Below, piece after piece: positions 1 through 7,710 of a stretch of DNA of 24,446 nt; position 1 is the first letter of the stretch; each line of letters starts with the position of its first letter. The translations under genes and the position numbers were made by a program. The stretch lies in the IMG/VR virus record IMGVR_UViG_3300046517_000281, positions 1 to 24,446 of that record; one strand, written 5' to 3'. Origin of the DNA: a virus. The notes under the pieces were generated by a model, which did not search any database, was not told where the DNA came from, and saw only the letters and a list, made by a program, of their open reading frames with translations.

Positions 1-842
1 GTTTGAATGAAATAAGCAAGATCAGTACCCGTGAGCGTTGTTTGTGCCGTATTGACGGTAAGATACACGAGGCCGGGAAAGCCGGGAACATAGGGCGCGG
101 TGTATTGAGCGGCGGCAATGAGCATTGTGCCGCCCCATGATGCCGTCCAGCCATCGCAGACATAGCCGGGTGTCCCGCGTCCTGTAGTGCCTAATTCCTG
201 ACTCACCTCCATGCCACCGTTAATCTGCAAGCCGCTGTAAGCCATCGCGTCGAACGGCGCGGCGACAATATTTTGCCGCGCCTGTTGCTGTTGCGCGGCG
301 CTTAATGCTTGCGCGGTTGTCTTGACGACGACGGCGTCGGCCGCTCGCGACGTATCGCTCGGGTGAATATGGTCTTGCCGCGCGAACAATAGGGAGGTGC
401 CGATCGTTGCGACACTATCCATGATCGGCGGCGCGGTAGCGGGAGCGCCCGCGCCGTCGACACCCGCCGCGCCTTGCGGGCCGGTCGCCCCGGTATCGCC
501 TTTTGGTCCTTGCGGCCCTGTTGCGCCAGGCGGTCCCGGCACCGTCGAGTCGGCACCCGGTGTGCCTGTCGCGCCTGTCGCGCCTGTCGCACCTTGCGGC
601 CCGGTGTTTCCTTTTGGTCCTTGCGCTCCCGCTGGCCCGCTCGGGCCGGGGATGCCTTGCGGCCCTGTTTCCCCTGCCGGTCCCGGTGGTCCCGGTGGAC
701 CGCCGGGCGTGCCCGGTGGTCCTGGCGGACCTTGGTCGCCTGTAATGATCGTTTCGACGTCATCCGGCGAAAGAATAACGACCGGCGGCAAGTTGTCGGC
801 GATGCTGACGTCGCTCGTTGTGGTAATCTCGACCGTGCTCAC
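1..842 (-). CDS. Collagen-like tail fibre protein, 3' end outside window
   Basis: This frame is open from a GTG at 842 to the window edge (280 residues visible, no stop). The GTG overlaps the TGA of the upstream gene (GTGA), which is why I chose it; the upstream Shine-Dalgarno is weak. Residues 1-34 form a short beta-type head. Residues about 35-130 are an almost uninterrupted Gly-X-Y collagen repeat rich in GPP, GPQ and GAT triplets. Around 146-165 comes a DHIHPSDTS motif, common in phage tail-fibre proteins. From about 199 a globular domain starts ([18 protein letters not shown]) of a kind I associate with rhizobial phage tail proteins. Phage collagen-like proteins usually form trimeric fibre shafts, so a distal, receptor-facing fibre is likely. 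The fibre role is inferred from motifs and from its place at the end of the tail genes. Confidence 0.85.
   Translation of the reverse strand, partial: MSTVEITTTSDVSIADNLPPVVILSPDDVETIITGDQGPPGPPGTPGGPPGPPGPAGETGPQGIPGPSGPAGAQGPKGNTGPQGATGATGATGTPGADSTVPGPPGATGPQGPKGDTGATGPQGAAGVDGAGAPATAPPIMDSVATIGTSLLFARQDHIHPSDTSRAADAVVVKTTAQALSAAQQQQARQNIVAAPFDAMAYSGLQINGGMEVSQELGTTGRGTPGYVCDGWTASWGGTMLIAAAQYTAPYVPGFPGLVYLTVNTAQTTLTGTDLAYFIQ
564..590 (-). repeat. Three perfect 9-bp tandem repeats in the collagen fibre gene
   Basis: The plus-strand unit gcctgtcgc occurs three times head to tail. It encodes three Gly-Ala-Thr triplets of the collagen shaft. Because the unit is 9 bp, gain or loss of a copy keeps the frame and only changes shaft length. 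A 16-bp stretch (ccttttggtccttgcg) also occurs twice nearby, at 499-514 and 610-625. Confidence 0.85.
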
Positions 843-1186
843 CGCGTCGGCCCCGCGTTGTTGGTTAATGTGCCGTTCCAAATTCTCGTCTTGAGGCCGC
901 CGCGCGACATGATGTTGGAATGGTCGAAACTGCCGAGGCCGAGTCGTTCCAAAACAATCTGAGCAATGTAAACGGTGAACAGCCCTTGCGTCGCGCTGGT
1001 AATGGCGATCTCGCCGGTATCGGTCGCGAGCCGCAATACCGCTTCCGTATCCTCGGCGTGACGCCGCAGCATCATTTCCATTGTTGCGCCGGTAATATCA
1101 ATCGGTGTGCCTGACGAGCCCATGACATATTGAAACGTGCGGTAAAAATCCGCGTCGTTTTCAACGGTGATATTGACGGTCGCCAT
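839..1186 (-). CDS. Small beta-rich tail-fibre-region protein, unknown function
   Basis: This is a 115-residue protein starting with [14 protein letters not shown], 2 bp after the stop of the preceding gene, with its TGA overlapping the GTG of the collagen fibre gene. It has alternating hydrophobic residues typical of a beta-sandwich, with a phrase GTPIDITGA followed by a charged stretch and a [12 protein letters not shown] segment. This resembles small proteins that precede fibre genes in other phages and the N-terminal domains of some baseplate-upper or fibre proteins. I do not recognise a named family with confidence. Its position between the DUF4376-like gene and the collagen fibre suggests a fibre-attachment or fibre-assembly role, which is inference. 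No clear Shine-Dalgarno is visible, so translation may be coupled to the gene before it. Confidence 0.8.
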   Translation of the reverse strand: MATVNITVENDADFYRTFQYVMGSSGTPIDITGATMEMMLRRHAEDTEAVLRLATDTGEIAITSATQGLFTVYIAQIVLERLGLGSFDHSNIMSRGGLKTRIWNGTLTNNAGPTR

Positions 1187-1188
1187 GT

Positions 1189-1755
1189 CTAGGGAATGAC
1201 GTTCGATATTGCGGCAAATGCCGCGTCGACTTGCGCGTGTGTGGTGATCGTGCCGCCAACGATGCCGCTTACCGTCGTACCCTCACATGTAAAGCAGGAT
1301 TGCACGAACGTCGTGATGTCATTATTGACGGTCGCCATTTGCGTATTACTCAACGCAATAAAACTGCCGTTCGACATTTTCCAGTTTGTAATATGCGCCG
1401 GGTTGGCTTGGGCATATTGAAAGGCACTGTTGACGGTATTGCGCGAGGTCGGATCGGTCAGGAACGGCACCGTGCTTATCGTAGTAATAGTAAAGCCGCC
1501 GCCGGCGTGGTTGGATCGCGCATAGGCAGCATAGGCAGCCAAATCAATGAAAAGATTAAACGGCGTCAGCACGGCCTGTAAGGTGGCAATAGTCTGCATG
1601 TCGGACGCATCGCGCGGCCACGGCGTCGCGACATTGCCGGCGCCCGTCCAGGCAATATAGGCCGCGTCGGTATTGTCGACGACGATTTGCCGCGCGCTCG
1701 CAAATATGCGGCCATCGTCGGCCAGCCAAAACCAGTCATACGGATTATAACTCAT
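1189..1755 (-). CDS. DUF4376-like tail fibre accessory protein
   Basis: This is a 188-residue protein whose ATG overlaps the stop of the beta-helix fibre gene (ATGA). The N-terminal part (residues 1-45) begins MSYNPYDWFWLADDGRIF, a short phrase that reads a displayed field value as in other phage fibre-adjacent proteins. The C-terminal half has the layout I associate with DUF4376: a TDPTSRNTVNSA helix, a NWKMSNGSFIALSN segment, a helix ending FVQSCFTCE, then a GGTITTHAQVDAAF end. DUF4376 proteins lie beside tail-fibre genes and are thought to help fibre assembly or attachment, but their role is not firmly established. The family call rests on motif layout from memory. Confidence 0.75.
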   Translation of the reverse strand: MSYNPYDWFWLADDGRIFASARQIVVDNTDAAYIAWTGAGNVATPWPRDASDMQTIATLQAVLTPFNLFIDLAAYAAYARSNHAGGGFTITTISTVPFLTDPTSRNTVNSAFQYAQANPAHITNWKMSNGSFIALSNTQMATVNNDITTFVQSCFTCEGTTVSGIVGGTITTHAQVDAAFAAISNVIP

Positions 1756-2801
1756 AGGTATTGCCCTCCGGTCCCTGTCACCCCGGCAATCGTGCCGGGA
1801 TAGTAGTTAATGCCGCCGCCGTTGCTGTTGATGGTCGCGTTAGTGGCCGCGGAATATTTTTGGCCGGTCACATTCGCGGCACCCGAAAACGATGAAAAGA
1901 TTGCGCCGGTGTTCGCGTTGCCAGCACAATTTATGAACACGCCGATAGAATGCGCCTCGGGAATTACGATCGTCGGAAATGCCGGAATATTGGCGGTGAA
2001 TACCCACGCCGAAATGTTTGCATTTATGAAATTCGCGGAATTGCCCTTTATGCGAATAGCTGTTCCGCCCGCGATGCCGATGGCGCCAACGGTCGCCATG
2101 ATGTGACCATCTGCACAAAAACCAAACTCGACGGCGGTCCCGCTACCGCCCAAAGTAAAATTCGCCGCACCGGAGTTCCAAATTCCGGCACCGGGAAACC
2201 CCGTTGTTGAATCGTAAACGTCGGATTCAAAACGAAAGCCGGTTACGACATAATTTTGGCCGTTGACCTGTAGAGCGGGACCGGCATTTGCGTGAATAAT
2301 GCAATTGCCGGGAATGGCGCTGTTGCCGGTTATAAAAATATATCCGGTGCCGTTGATATTCGGCAGAATAACTTTTCCATAAGTGCCGTCGGCAACAACG
2401 ATTTGAATATTAAAGCCGTTAAGATTGAACACCGAACATTGATTGACCGCCCGCTGAATTGTCTTGAACGCCGCCCCTGACGAGGTGCCGGGATTGTTGT
2501 CGTTGCCGGTGGTCGTATTGACATAATAGGTTTGCGGCGCGGTCAGCTTATTCGAATTGACGAGTCCCCAAATCGCCTTGAGCAATTGTTGCAAGTCGGC
2601 GTTGCTTGGGTTCGCGCACAGCGCCCCGACCATATCGTGATAGCCGTGATCCGCCGCCCACTGGATCACCGCGACGATTTCGCGCTGGTCGTATTCAATA
2701 CTTTCGGCGGGCGGGATCGAACCCATCGTGCCGGTGGTGGGGTTGCCGTTAATATAGACGGCATTGGGATCGCTAATGCCGTAAGGCTGGTTATATTTCA
2801 T
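1752..2801 (-). CDS. Tail fibre/tailspike with pectate-lyase-like beta-helix
   Basis: I start this at the ATG at 2801 (349 residues). A longer reading from 2846 would run into the gp48 gene, whereas the 2801 ATG has a GAGGA Shine-Dalgarno 4 bases upstream and lies 10 bp after the gp48 stop. Residues 1-35 (MKYNQPYGIS..., NGNPTTGTMGSIPP) look like a conserved virion-docking end. Residues 35-85 are helical. From about 91 comes a TYYVNTTTGNDNNPGT...FKTIQRAVN pattern, the classic entry to a right-handed parallel beta-helix, followed by short repeated beta rungs rich in Asn, Gly and Ile up to the C-terminus. Such proteins bind or cut surface polysaccharide. No catalytic residues can be assigned from sequence alone, so binding without cleavage remains possible. 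Confidence 0.8.
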   Translation of the reverse strand: MKYNQPYGISDPNAVYINGNPTTGTMGSIPPAESIEYDQREIVAVIQWAADHGYHDMVGALCANPSNADLQQLLKAIWGLVNSNKLTAPQTYYVNTTTGNDNNPGTSSGAAFKTIQRAVNQCSVFNLNGFNIQIVVADGTYGKVILPNINGTGYIFITGNSAIPGNCIIHANAGPALQVNGQNYVVTGFRFESDVYDSTTGFPGAGIWNSGAANFTLGGSGTAVEFGFCADGHIMATVGAIGIAGGTAIRIKGNSANFINANISAWVFTANIPAFPTIVIPEAHSIGVFINCAGNANTGAIFSSFSGAANVTGQKYSAATNATINSNGGGINYYPGTIAGVTGTGGQYL

Positions 2802-2803
2802 CG

Positions 2804-2810
2804 TTTCCTC
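2804..2810 (-). promoter_or_regulatory. Ribosome binding site that sets the fibre start
   Basis: The minus strand reads GAGGAAACG directly before ATG at 2801. It lies in the short gap after the gp48 stop, and it decides the 2801 start over an in-frame candidate at 2846. Confidence 0.75.
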
Positions 2811-2811
2811 A

Positions 2812-3579
2812 TTACGGTGTGCCAGCCATCGGATCGCCGGGATCACTCAGGCTTGAGTAGTCGAAAATTATTTCAGTGTGCGCGGGCTTGAGCCGGTTCA
2901 ATAGGCATTCAAGATCGTCGGCCAGGCCGATCCGCAAATGCGGATCGACGCCGGTTTGTCCCTTGGTGACGCGGAACCAAATCAACGACGATTGATGAAC
3001 GTGGACGGTCCAGTAGAAACGATTGCCGGGCGGCCCGAGGCCGTAATTCGGCCATTCGGATAGCTCGCCCGCTTTCACATGCGTGCCGTCGGGATTAAGG
3101 ATCGGCTGGTCCCACTCGTTAAACATGGGATCGGTGCCGTCGCCGTAAACGCGGTTATCGCCGCAACGATCAATGCCGACGACGAACACGCGATATTCGG
3201 TAATCGTGATCGTGTAGCCGATCTCGGCGGCGACCTCGATAAAAAATTCCCGGCTTTGCGAGCCGAGCATCGTCATGCGCATGACGAGCGCGAGTTGTCT
3301 TTGTCCTATGGTTTGCGGCGCGGTGTAACAAGGATCGGGCAAGCCATAATTGTATTCCCAATCGGGCAAGAGCTCGATCGTTTGGCGCGGGTCGCTTTCT
3401 ATTTCCAATAGATCGGCGGCGCGGGCGTCGACCGGGTCGCCCCAAATTTGGGAAAAGCCGCCGACAAGTTTCATCAAGGTTGAGTCGTATTCGCGCGGCC
3501 ACGCCGGGCCGACCGGCAATAGCGCGGCCAGCGCGTCGACGTAATCATCGCCGCTGCGCCGCATATGCTTGTCGGTCAT
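2812..3579 (-). CDS. Baseplate wedge/tail protein, Mu gp48-like (DUF2313)
   Basis: This is a 255-residue protein with an ATGA overlap to the gp47 gene. The N-terminus (YVDALAALLPVGPAWPRE) is the characteristic DUF2313 opening, where a small protein reads 'LLP.G.AW'. It is followed by a helix with DPRQTIELLPDWEYNYGLPDP and RQLALVMRM, also typical of Mu gp48 and P2 gpI-type proteins. The C-terminal part is aromatic and beta-rich (residues about 120-230) and ends in a helical CLLNRLKPAHTEIIFDY stretch. In Mu-type phages this protein sits at the outer baseplate and links the wedge to the tail fibres. Its position between gp47 and the fibre gene fits that role exactly. Confidence 0.9.
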   Translation of the reverse strand: MTDKHMRRSGDDYVDALAALLPVGPAWPREYDSTLMKLVGGFSQIWGDPVDARAADLLEIESDPRQTIELLPDWEYNYGLPDPCYTAPQTIGQRQLALVMRMTMLGSQSREFFIEVAAEIGYTITITEYRVFVVGIDRCGDNRVYGDGTDPMFNEWDQPILNPDGTHVKAGELSEWPNYGLGPPGNRFYWTVHVHQSSLIWFRVTKGQTGVDPHLRIGLADDLECLLNRLKPAHTEIIFDYSSLSDPGDPMAGTP

Positions 3580-4634
3580 TCGTAAAGAATTGTCTCTAGC
3601 ACCGCCATTGAGCCGGGCGCCGGCATGACGGCATCGTCAAAAATCAACGTATGGTGATCCTCGCCGATCGCGCTCGATATCGCCTCGTCGATCCATGAGC
3701 GATAAATCGTTTGCCCTGGCGAGGCTTGAGCATAGAGCATATTTTGAATCGATTGCTCGATCGCGGCGCGGGTCGCTTCGTTGTCGACGACCAGGTCGGC
3801 GATGGTGAGGCTGATAAATTCCTTAACCGGCGATGTGACGTAACAGTCTTTCACCGTGACCGGCCGCCTCGCGTCGATATAGAGCGCAACCGTCTGGATA
3901 TCGTCGGGCGTCGGCCATCCGTCATCGTCGGCGCGCAAGTCGTCCATGAGAAATCGCACGGTAATCGTGCCGGTGCCTTGCTCGGGCGCGGCCCAGGCGC
4001 GCGTCACGCCGGGCACCTGCTTGGCCCATGCAACGTAATCGTATTGCGCGCCGCCCATTGGCGGTTGACGAATCCGCTCTAGCACGCGCTGACGCAATTC
4101 GTCGTCGCTTTCCATGTCGACGCCGCCGTCCATTGTGACAATGGTCACGGCGCCGTCGATGCCGGCGAGCGCATTAACAAACGCGATGATTGAGCCCTCG
4201 TCGAGATTGCCGGCGGCACCGGCGTCAATGGCGCGGATGCCGACCGGCGTCGGGCCGCTCCCGACAATGATTTGCTCGGTCGTTTCGTAGAGCACGCCGG
4301 CGCCGTTGGATAATTGCGTCCCTTGCGGCAAGACGATGCCGCCGATCCCGGTTGCCGTTCCCGAGCCGGATGCAAAGGTCGCCGGCTTGCGGCCGGCGCC
4401 AGGCAACCAAATCGCGGCATGGCGGTCGAGCCATTCGGTTTCCGCGGTGTCGGGGAGCAATTGGCGCGCCAGCCAATCGATATAGAGCAAATTTAGGAAC
4501 GCCAGGCCGGCGTTGCCGTCGGCGAGCACGCGCAAGACGCTGTTCGGGATCATCGCCGCGGAATGCAAGCGCGCGGTGATATAGTCGCGGTTTTGCTTGC
4601 GGACCGCGTCAAGCGTCGGCGTTTGCCACGGCAA
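3576..4634 (-). CDS. Baseplate J-like protein, Mu gp47
   Basis: This is a 352-residue protein of the baseplate J family, the inner wedge component of contractile tails. It starts at a TTG, not an ATG; a strong AGGAG seven bases upstream supports this. Family marks are an early PDTAETEWLDRHAAIWLP segment, a GNLDEGSIIAFVNALAGIDGA segment, a DDELRQRVLERIRQPPMGGAQYDYVAWAKQVPGV stretch, and a C-terminal region with LDARRP-like (YIDARRPVTV) and GEDHHTLIF features. The length matches Mu gp47 (about 360). It lies 2 bp after gp46 and overlaps gp48 by ATGA, the standard Mu baseplate order, and probably is translated in step with both. Confidence 0.93.
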   Translation of the reverse strand: MPWQTPTLDAVRKQNRDYITARLHSAAMIPNSVLRVLADGNAGLAFLNLLYIDWLARQLLPDTAETEWLDRHAAIWLPGAGRKPATFASGSGTATGIGGIVLPQGTQLSNGAGVLYETTEQIIVGSGPTPVGIRAIDAGAAGNLDEGSIIAFVNALAGIDGAVTIVTMDGGVDMESDDELRQRVLERIRQPPMGGAQYDYVAWAKQVPGVTRAWAAPEQGTGTITVRFLMDDLRADDDGWPTPDDIQTVALYIDARRPVTVKDCYVTSPVKEFISLTIADLVVDNEATRAAIEQSIQNMLYAQASPGQTIYRSWIDEAISSAIGEDHHTLIFDDAVMPAPGSMAVLETILYE

Positions 4635-4636
4635 GG

Positions 4637-5134
4637 CTAGACTCCTATCTCGTTCCAGAGGGCTTGATATTGCAATTGGATCGTCGGCAACGGCCCGCGG
4701 TAAAGCATGATATTGGCAACGATGGTTTGTAAGGCCGTGCGCGTGACGGTGACGTCGACGCGCGAAACAATTTGTTGCTGAATGAACGGCTGTAAGGCTT
4801 CGCGGATATAACTATCGGCACGCGCGAGCGTTGAGCCCTGGCGCGCCTCAAAGCCGGTGATCTTGTGGCGATCAAGCAACCATAGCCGCGATCCGATCGG
4901 CCAGCCGTTCCAAATAACGTCGGCGTTTTCGTCGGCCCACCATCCGCGCCGGTCGGTATCGTCCTCGTCGTTTGGCAAGATATCGTCGGCGTTGGCGCGC
5001 TTGTTGGTGCCGAGCGCGACAATCACCGCGGACGCGAGCGCCTCGGTTTCGTCGATCAAATTGTCCGGCCGTTGCAAGAGGTCGAACGTAACGACAATCG
5101 GCGTGACAATGTCGTAAAGCCGGAGGTCGGGCAT
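4637..5134 (-). CDS. Baseplate protein, Mu gp46-like
   Basis: This is a 165-residue protein of the GP46 family, the gp25-like wedge protein of Mu-type tails. Its marks are an N-terminal RLYDIVTPIVVTFDLL segment, a WWADEN...NGWPIGSRLWLLDRHK block in the middle (residues about 64-92), which is the family's most typical stretch, and a C-terminal SRVDVTVTRTALQTIVANI strand-helix end. The T4 gp25 homologues of this family prime sheath assembly at the baseplate. It follows gp45 by 3 bp and precedes gp47 by 2 bp. Length is near that of Mu gp46 (146 residues). Confidence 0.9.
   Translation of the reverse strand: MPDLRLYDIVTPIVVTFDLLQRPDNLIDETEALASAVIVALGTNKRANADDILPNDEDDTDRRGWWADENADVIWNGWPIGSRLWLLDRHKITGFEARQGSTLARADSYIREALQPFIQQQIVSRVDVTVTRTALQTIVANIMLYRGPLPTIQLQYQALWNEIGV
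4642..4646 (-). promoter_or_regulatory. Ribosome binding site for the TTG start of gp47
   Basis: The minus strand reads AGGAG, then TCTAGCC, then TTG CCG TGG. Seven-base spacing to the TTG, and the lack of a better ATG nearby, fix the start at 4634. Confidence 0.75.
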
Positions 5135-5137
5135 GGG

Positions 5138-5884
5138 CTATTGCGGGTCCGCTTTAATTTGTATCGGCACGGTCGACCAGCATCCGCCATCGTCAACAAA
5201 TATCGCATTGCCGCCATGCTTGATATGCGTATGGCTCGCGTCGACGCGCATTGATTTGTTATCGTCGTTGCCGAATTTGCAAAGAATTTTGTCCTTGTCG
5301 ATAAACACCTTATTGCCGCCGACGCCGATCTCGATTTGCGTCGGATGCGTGACGGTCCATGAGTCTTTTGTAAGCGTCAGGGACGCGAGCGCCTCTTGCC
5401 CGGCTTGCTTTCCCTGCCCGAGATTTTTTGCGTCGCCCTGGCCGGTGGTCGGCTTGGGCGCGTTCTCGCCTTTCATGATTTGCGAGACGATCTTTTTGCC
5501 GCTCGGCGCCGAGACGACAATGCCGTCGCGTGTGATGTGGACCTGGTGACCCTGGTCGTCGAATAGTGCGACCTCGCCCTCGGCCAAACCTTTGATCCGA
5601 TAGCGCCGATCGCCGACGACCAGCAAGGCGCCGTGCGAACGGTTGCCGCCGGTAAACACCATAACGGCTTCGGCCTTTTTTTGGTTAGGCTTCTGGCCGG
5701 TCGGTTTCTTGACGCGCGAGGTCAGGCCGTAGGGCTCAAAGTGCTCGATCTCTTTTTGCTTTTCTTGCGTGTAGAGCGATACTTCGTGCTCGCGAAAAAG
5801 CGGATCGTCATTGTTGCTTTCAATGGTCACGCGCTTAACCGCGTTATTCATGCGGTCGCCGACCGTGCGCGTGGAAAATCTCAT
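5138..5884 (-). CDS. Baseplate spike protein, Mu gp45-like
   Basis: This is a 248-residue protein in the position of the Mu membrane-piercing spike. It overlaps gpP by ATGA. The N-terminal half has an OB-like arrangement (residues 1-110) ending GDRRYRIKGLAEGEVALFDDQGHQVHITRDGIVV, the typical Mu gp45 'GEvalyDdqG..v.l...gi' phrase. The C-terminal part has beta-helix-like strands (TQIEIGVGGNKVFIDKDKI) and a SHTHIKHGG segment with His218-Thr-His220. Spike tips of P2 gpV and Mu gp45 carry an HxH motif that binds iron in the trimer, so His218 and His220 are good candidates; the residues 'HGG' follow. The linker at about 130-165 is polar and disordered-looking, longer than in Mu. Confidence 0.9.
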   Translation of the reverse strand: MRFSTRTVGDRMNNAVKRVTIESNNDDPLFREHEVSLYTQEKQKEIEHFEPYGLTSRVKKPTGQKPNQKKAEAVMVFTGGNRSHGALLVVGDRRYRIKGLAEGEVALFDDQGHQVHITRDGIVVSAPSGKKIVSQIMKGENAPKPTTGQGDAKNLGQGKQAGQEALASLTLTKDSWTVTHPTQIEIGVGGNKVFIDKDKILCKFGNDDNKSMRVDASHTHIKHGGNAIFVDDGGCWSTVPIQIKADPQ

Positions 5885-7035
5885 GGCGCTCCTTGTGATT
5901 CTTCCTCTTTCGGCATCGCCGGTTCGGGCGACGACGGCTCGGCGCTTTGGTCGGCGGCATCGCCTTTGCTGGTATCGTAATGATCGCGGCCGCCGAGCCG
6001 ATCTTGCAGGACCAGCGTCAAGGTCGAGGTGGTTCCGGTTTGGTCATTCTGGCGCGCGGTCACCGCTTGGATTCCGAGCGTGGCGCGATCGCTCGGCAAC
6101 AACATAGGCGAATAAAGGTCGATCAGGTTGCCGACCTCGTTGAGCCATAGCTTGCCGTTATTGCGGAGCCAACCGGCGACGGTCACGTTAGCCTGGAACA
6201 TGCTGGCCGCGTTGATATCGCCCATATGGTTTGCGTGCATTTGCGCGTCTTTGACGTCGCCCGGTTGCGGCGCCACCACACGCAACGGCGCCGGGACGTC
6301 GCCGCTATAGTTTTGGTTTTTTGCTTCCGCCGATTGCGCACGCGCCTTGTCCATATTGTGATCGTCATTCCCATGCTGGTCGGTGTCGGAAATGATGTTT
6401 GAAACGGCCGAGTTATTCGTCCAAATTAATTCCGCCGATAGGATGTTGCGGCCCTCTTGCAATTCGGCGACGACCTGGCCGCCGCCGCGGATGCCGACAA
6501 TATTGCCGAGCTCGTTGTCCATGATGTGAATGTTGCGCATTTGCGCCAGCCGCAAAATAAACTGAAACGGGCTTTCGCCCCAATGAACGCTAACGCGCTC
6601 GAAAACCTTGTCGGCGCCTTCGGGCGAGCCGCGCAACGAAAACGATATGCCGAACTTTTTTAACGCGGCGTTGGCGAGTTGCGTGAGCGTTTGATTCTTG
6701 AATTGCCCCGGCGGCAAGTCGAGCGAGCCCTTGACGATATCTTGCGGCTTTGAATGAACGATAATTTTTACGTTATGGTTTTGCCCGTCATAGACGACCT
6801 GGCGCACCGCCACCGCGCCGGTCGCCGCCAATTGGCCGGCGAGCGTAACCTTGGCCGGATCGCCCGGCTTGAGGCGCAACGAGCTCCATCCTTTATTGAG
6901 ATCTCCGACCTCGGCGACGACGAGCGAGCATTGACTAACCTCCTCGTTCATATCGCGAACGACCTCGACCTCCTTCCACCATTTGTAATTGGTGCCGCCG
7001 ACCTGGACGACGCAAATTTCTTGCGGGTTTGGCAT
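5881..7035 (-). CDS. Baseplate hub protein, Mu gpP (gp44)-like
   Basis: This is a 384-residue protein in the gpP position, the hub on which the spike sits. It starts with ATG 3 bp after the upstream stop. Family marks include a WKEVEVVRDMNEEVSQCSLVV opening, a LRLKPGDPAKVTLAG strand pair, a central FERVSVHWGESPFQFILRLAQMRNIHI block (residues about 145-172) typical of gp27/gpD/gpP hubs, and a later NGKLWLNEVGNLIDLYSPML segment that matches the gpP C-terminal domain. The C-terminus (about 350-384) is acidic and Pro/Ser-rich with no predicted fold. Length agrees with Mu gpP (about 380). Confidence 0.9.
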   Translation of the reverse strand: MPNPQEICVVQVGGTNYKWWKEVEVVRDMNEEVSQCSLVVAEVGDLNKGWSSLRLKPGDPAKVTLAGQLAATGAVAVRQVVYDGQNHNVKIIVHSKPQDIVKGSLDLPPGQFKNQTLTQLANAALKKFGISFSLRGSPEGADKVFERVSVHWGESPFQFILRLAQMRNIHIMDNELGNIVGIRGGGQVVAELQEGRNILSAELIWTNNSAVSNIISDTDQHGNDDHNMDKARAQSAEAKNQNYSGDVPAPLRVVAPQPGDVKDAQMHANHMGDINAASMFQANVTVAGWLRNNGKLWLNEVGNLIDLYSPMLLPSDRATLGIQAVTARQNDQTGTTSTLTLVLQDRLGGRDHYDTSKGDAADQSAEPSSPEPAMPKEEESQGAP

Positions 7036-7038
7036 GAC

Positions 7039-7710
7039 CTATTGCGACAACGCCCGAACCGGCATTTGCATAAAGGCCGGATGCACCGGGTTATTCTCGC
7101 CGACGAGCTCGACGGCGCGGGACTCGCCGCCGTAGAGCCGGTTGCAAAGCCAAAGCGCCGGCCGCGGCTTGGCAAAATTATAAACCACGATCGTCGGCAA
7201 CGTCCGCTCGCGCGTCGTGAGGTCGTAGGTCACCGCCGCATGGAGCGCGACCAGCGATTGATAACTCGCCTGGTCCTTGGAATTGCCGGCGAGCGACTCG
7301 GCATCATCAAACGCCGGATTCATGCGGTCGAGATAATCGTCGACTTGCGGCCGGCTGGCGAACTCGGTCAACGAAAGAATGCGCGCGCATTGGATCAAGC
7401 AAAGCCGGATGCAAGTGTTACCGACCGACCAGGCGGCAAAATAATTAACGACCATCGCCGCGGTATGCGCGCGAACAACGTCGAACGTATTGAAGGTAGC
7501 GCCGGCCTGGCGCGCCAGGTCGAATAGCTCGGCGAGCGGCGTCGCGATCGCGGCGTCCTCGATCAATTGCTCGGCGCCGGCGAGGAGATCGCCGCACGCC
7601 AGCCGAAACAATGAGCCGTCGCGGCCGGCGTTAACCGTTGCGTTGGCGATCAAATCGGCAATCACCGCCCGAACGACCTGGGTCGCTTGCTCGCGTTCGA
7701 GCGCGCGCAT
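7039..7710 (-). CDS. DNA-circulation protein C-terminal half (split Mu gpN)
   Basis: This is a 223-residue protein that matches the C-terminal half of Mu gpN-type DNA-circulation proteins, which form a ring at the tail-baseplate junction. Marks are a helical bundle over residues 1-110, an RERTLPTIVVYNFAKPRPALWLCNRLYGG segment and a terminal NNPVHPAFMQMP phrase; in Mu-type gpN the ending is similarly 'N...HPgF.p'. Its ATG directly follows the TAA of the N-terminal half and lies in the same reading frame, so the two look like one ancestral gene cut by a stop. The ribosome binding site is poor (GGCGG four bases off), which suggests reinitiation after the stop. I cannot exclude a sequencing error at the TAA. 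Confidence 0.8.
   Translation of the reverse strand: MRALEREQATQVVRAVIADLIANATVNAGRDGSLFRLACGDLLAGAEQLIEDAAIATPLAELFDLARQAGATFNTFDVVRAHTAAMVVNYFAAWSVGNTCIRLCLIQCARILSLTEFASRPQVDDYLDRMNPAFDDAESLAGNSKDQASYQSLVALHAAVTYDLTTRERTLPTIVVYNFAKPRPALWLCNRLYGGESRAVELVGENNPVHPAFMQMPVRALSQ

Noticed and set aside
302-763. A 153-codon Arg/Gln-rich frame on the minus strand
   Set aside because: It is a shifted reading of the collagen repeat; the Gly-X-Y frame, open from 842, is the real one.
1752-2846. A 364-residue start for the beta-helix fibre
   Set aside because: It would add 15 residues that overlap gp48 and lacks a good ribosome site; the ATG at 2801 has GAGGA.
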